NCBI RefSeq assembly: GCF_036320965.1
Contig: NC_092287.1
Location: 4,756,297-4,820,296 of the forward strand
DNA length: 64,000 nt
Reading direction: 5' to 3'
From: Panulirus ornatus
Taxonomy: Eukaryota; Arthropoda; Malacostraca; Decapoda; Palinuridae
Shown: one piece after another, positions 61,169 through 64,000 of the stretch
Numbering within the stretch: position 1 is the stretch's first letter
Layout of the letters: each line of letters begins with the position of its first letter
Position numbers and translations under genes: made by a program
The notes under the pieces: model-generated
Databases searched by the model: none
What the model was told of the DNA's origin: nothing
What the model saw: the letters and a program-made list of their open reading frames with translations, nothing else

Positions 61169-61488
61169 TCATGTTTCCTTATCCAGGTAAAACAGTGACA
61201 CACCAGAGTCTAACAGGGTCAGCCTTGACATTTCCTGGCCATATGCACGACACTTACAATACCACGCACATAGTGGCATTGTAAGTATATCAAGGTCTTT
61301 GACGTGTCAGAAGCTCATGTAAGTGTCATAAGTTCCTGTAACACTTACAAAGTGGTAGACCATGACGTGGCCCGCGTTAAGTCAAGGTAAATCTGACTCT
61401 CAATAAAAGTATACGTTTATATTGGTCGTATGATTTTATCTCGTGTCAAGTGACGTAATCCTGGGTGAAAAAAAAACTCATCAGCGAC

Positions 61489-61491
<3 letters not shown>
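61169..61491. other. Unique DNA
   Basis: AAGTGTCATAAG and GACACTTACAA words suggest short inverted repeats around 61,250-61,350. Nothing else. Confidence 0.4.

Positions 61492-61561
<70 letters not shown>
61492..61561. repeat. (GA)n microsatellite
   Basis: About 35 GA units. Confidence 0.95.
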
Positions 61562-61566
<5 letters not shown>

Positions 61567-61689
61567 ATATGAGTCAGCCTAGCTCTCGGGGCAGATGACA
61601 CAGCAGGAGGGGGAGGCTGACTGCCGAGCTAATTCCCTTCTTGGATCAATCGTCTCCTCGTGTAAGGGTCGTCTCTTGCCGTCTTGATC

Positions 61690-61765
<76 letters not shown>
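61690..61765. repeat. (CA)n microsatellite
   Basis: About 38 CA units. Confidence 0.95.
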
Positions 61766-61766
<1 letters not shown>

Positions 61767-61871
61767 TCCCTCACATCTCACAACATTATGATCCTAACAT
61801 AAATGACTTCGTCACCATCAGAATATTTTTTCTTTTCTCAAAACTTGGGCTGTCTTTTACTGCGGTCCAGG

Positions 61872-61875
<4 letters not shown>

Positions 61876-61913
<38 letters not shown>
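61876..61913. repeat. (GA)n microsatellite
   Basis: About 19 GA units. Confidence 0.95.
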
Positions 61914-61916
<3 letters not shown>

Positions 61917-62024
61917 TTGTCATTAAACACTGGCAGATGGCCAGCTCCAGTAATTACAGATGAGGTAGAGTGATCGCAGGAAAGAAGCACATGAGTGATA
62001 TATAATGATCATCATCATACAACG

Positions 62025-62315
62025 AATTGTGATGATGCAGAACTGATATACATGGGTGATGAAGAGGGAGCAGACTGGATGATGCAGAACTAATATACAT
62101 GGGTGATGAAGAGGGAGCAGACTGGATGATGCAGAACTAATATACATGGGTGATGAAGAGGGAGCAGACTGGATGATGCAGAACTAATATACATGGGTGA
62201 TGAAGAGGGAGCAGACTGGATGATGCAGAACTAATATACATGGGTGATGAAGAGGGAGCAGACTGGATGATGCAGAACTAATATACATTGGTGATGAAGA
62301 GGGAGCAGACTGGAT
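62025..62315. repeat. 47-bp minisatellite, about six copies
   Basis: The unit is ATGATGCAGAACTAATATAC, ATGGGTGATGAAGAGGGAGC and AGACTGG (47 bp, starts 47 bp apart from 62,041 to 62,088 and on). Copies are almost identical. Confidence 0.95.
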
Positions 62316-62339
62316 GGGAAATGAATCAGAAAAATAAGC

Positions 62340-64000
62340 ATTTCTCAGAGATGGTGACGCACGAATTATGTGGGATTCCAATTCTAAAGAAATGGACATC
62401 GGGAATTTAGATTCTCACGGAGACGACAGGTTCTATAATGAAGAGAGGAACATGTGCTCCACCACATGTCAGCGAGCACACAACGATGGGAGGAAAGTAT
62501 ACACAATCAGTATCACATCTTACCATTCGCATACTAACATGGGAGTTGAGCATATCATATGTGACACACTAATTGGACAAGTGATCAGATAATGTTTGAA
62601 TCTAATTATGTCGTCAATGAGGATGTAATAAGACAAGAGATGGGACTAGACTCAGTGAGGAGATATATACCTGGACGCTTCACACAACTCAACAATGTCT
62701 ATGGTAATGCAGGATGGCAAATGGAGCTCAGTACCCAGGAAGGTCCTGTGAAGTTTACAGTGAAGGAGCGTTGAGCATGGGCGCCTCTGGCCTCACGTCC
62801 TGATAGAAGTTGAGGGAAGGGGAGGGGCCGTGTGATAAGACATGTCAGACAGTGACGGAGCTTCACGAGACGACATGGCAAGGCTATAAGCGACACCCAA
62901 GCCAGCCAGCATTAGTAAGGTTGATGAGGCTAGAAATAGGAATATAAAGCAGAAGACTGGAGGAATGGAGGGATTTTTCTGTATATCGTGGACAAGTTAG
63001 TAGATGATATAAAAAAAGAAAAATATATGAATATTACCAGAAGTATTCTCTCAGATAAAGATCGGCTGATCAACACAAGGGATTCAGAGGGAAGAGTTCT
63101 AGAGGAGGATGTGGCGATGTGGCGGGAGGTGCATGGAAAGTCTGACAGCGTTATCACTGTGAAGGACACACACACTCCCCCCAACACCAGTTAGATGGAG
63201 AGGATGGGAGATCTTGGGGAGTGTTGAAGTATGTAGAAAAGACATGAATAAAACTCTAATGGGTCTTGACCTATACAAAGCTAATGGGACTCATGAAATT
63301 TCTCCATTTACGCTGATGATGCTTGTAAATGCATTGAACATGCCACTTGAGATGTTCAAGATGTCGCTAGAGAATAGTAAAGTGACAAGGGATGTTGGAA
63401 GAGGGCAGACGTCATAGCTTTCTATATGCAGGAGCTGAACTGCAGACCGCTCTCCCTGGCGAGTGTGATCTGTAAGGTACTTGAGGAAGATGACAGACGG
63501 CTTCCCGCAGAGGAGACACTACCTATGTGAGAGACAACATGGTGTCGGGGAGAGGAAGTCATGTGTGTGTGTGATGAATCTCTGGGATTTCTCTGAAGAG
63601 AGCGAGCATCCGTTCCAGACAGAAGAGGAAGCTGGATGGATTGTGCGTGCCTGGAATTCCAGAATACTTTTGACACTATACCACATGGCAGGGTGGTAAG
63701 GAAGCTGGATCTCCGGGCAGGAGTCAGGAGAGACATGAACCTGAGTGGAAGGAGACAAAAGACCACGTAGGGAGTGTTGTCGAAATGGGTTGAGGTCGCC
63801 AATGGCGTCCCACAGGGTTCCATTCTGGGACTGCTGCTCTTCATAGGTCACAGCGTGATAGGGGATTCGGGATCTTATGTGTATGTTTGCAGATGATGTC
63901 AAGGTGATGAGGGAAGTAAAGATGGAGGAGGATTGCATCATCTTACAAGGGGACCTAGACACACTCCGAAGCTGGTGTGATGCAAAGATGATGAAGTCAC
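62340..64000 (+). pseudogene. Non-LTR retrotransposon ORF2 (endonuclease end to RT), broken and cut by window end
   Basis: Pieces follow the family order. 62,368-62,450: SNSKEMDIGNLDSHGDDR resembles the endonuclease 'GDFN...IDW' region with the GDFN motif changed. 62,990-63,180: the linker containing LINTRDSEGRVLEEDVAM. 63,265-63,410: LYKANGTHEISPFTLMMLVN then PLEMF, the finger region. 63,432-63,483: NCRPLSLASVICKVLE. 63,654 onward: LEFQNTFDTIPHGRVVRKL, motif A with Glu where the first catalytic Asp is expected. 63,802-63,843: NGVPQGSILGLLLF. 63,883 onward: MFADDVKVM, the catalytic FADD intact, followed by LQGDLDTLRSWCD to the end. Stops and frame changes between pieces show it is dead. The 3' part lies beyond the window. 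Confidence 0.82.

Overview
The window is animal nuclear DNA, almost certainly from an arthropod and most likely a decapod crustacean. The arthropod telomere repeat (TTAGG/CCTAA)n forms an array of about 4 kb. Microsatellites and minisatellites are extremely dense. Several degraded non-LTR retrotransposons and tRNA-derived SINE-like fragments belong to families I associate with decapod genomes; that assignment is from memory and unverified. There are no bacterial operons, no CRISPR, and no convincing cellular protein-coding gene. Nearly every long open frame is an artefact of a short tandem repeat (Leu-Ser from TC, Arg-Glu from GA, Thr-His or Cys-Val from CA/TG, Tyr-Ile from TA, or minisatellite reading).

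Layout. 1-49 kb is repeat-rich DNA. It holds more than 40 microsatellite tracts, more than 20 minisatellites with 18-55 bp units, a dispersed 21/22-bp repeat family (core GAGCACGACGTTACGACC and its complement) seen at about nine loci across the window, and retrotransposon fragments at about 7.0-7.4 kb (-), 18.4-19.2 kb (-), 35.1-36.4 kb (+), 41.3-41.9 kb (+) and 62.3-64.0 kb (+, running off the end). At 49.7 kb an 89-base G run is followed by about 0.6 kb of almost C-free, irregular TAAG/TTAG sequence. Then comes about 2.7 kb of (TTAAG)n, a graded 0.1-0.3 kb transition, and about 4.0 kb of (CCTAA)n ending at 57,329. From 57.3 kb on, ordinary subtelomere-like and repeat-rich DNA resumes.

The main result is the 49.7-57.3 kb block. 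The right array has the polarity of a chromosome's left end: variant units (CCTAC) pile up toward 57.3 kb and the sequence is nearly pure toward 53.5 kb. The left array has the polarity of a right end, but its unit is TTAAG rather than TTAGG. Together they form a head-to-head telomere-telomere junction. This may be a real telomere fusion. It may equally be an assembly misjoin or fold-back in which the G-rich strand was systematically miscalled. The G89 run and the C-free noise next to it favour an artefact on the left side.

The remaining features do not form a pathway. They show how this genome is built: retrotransposon 3' ends lie directly against microsatellites, short motifs expand into minisatellites, and one palindromic hub-and-arm repeat recurs along the sequence.
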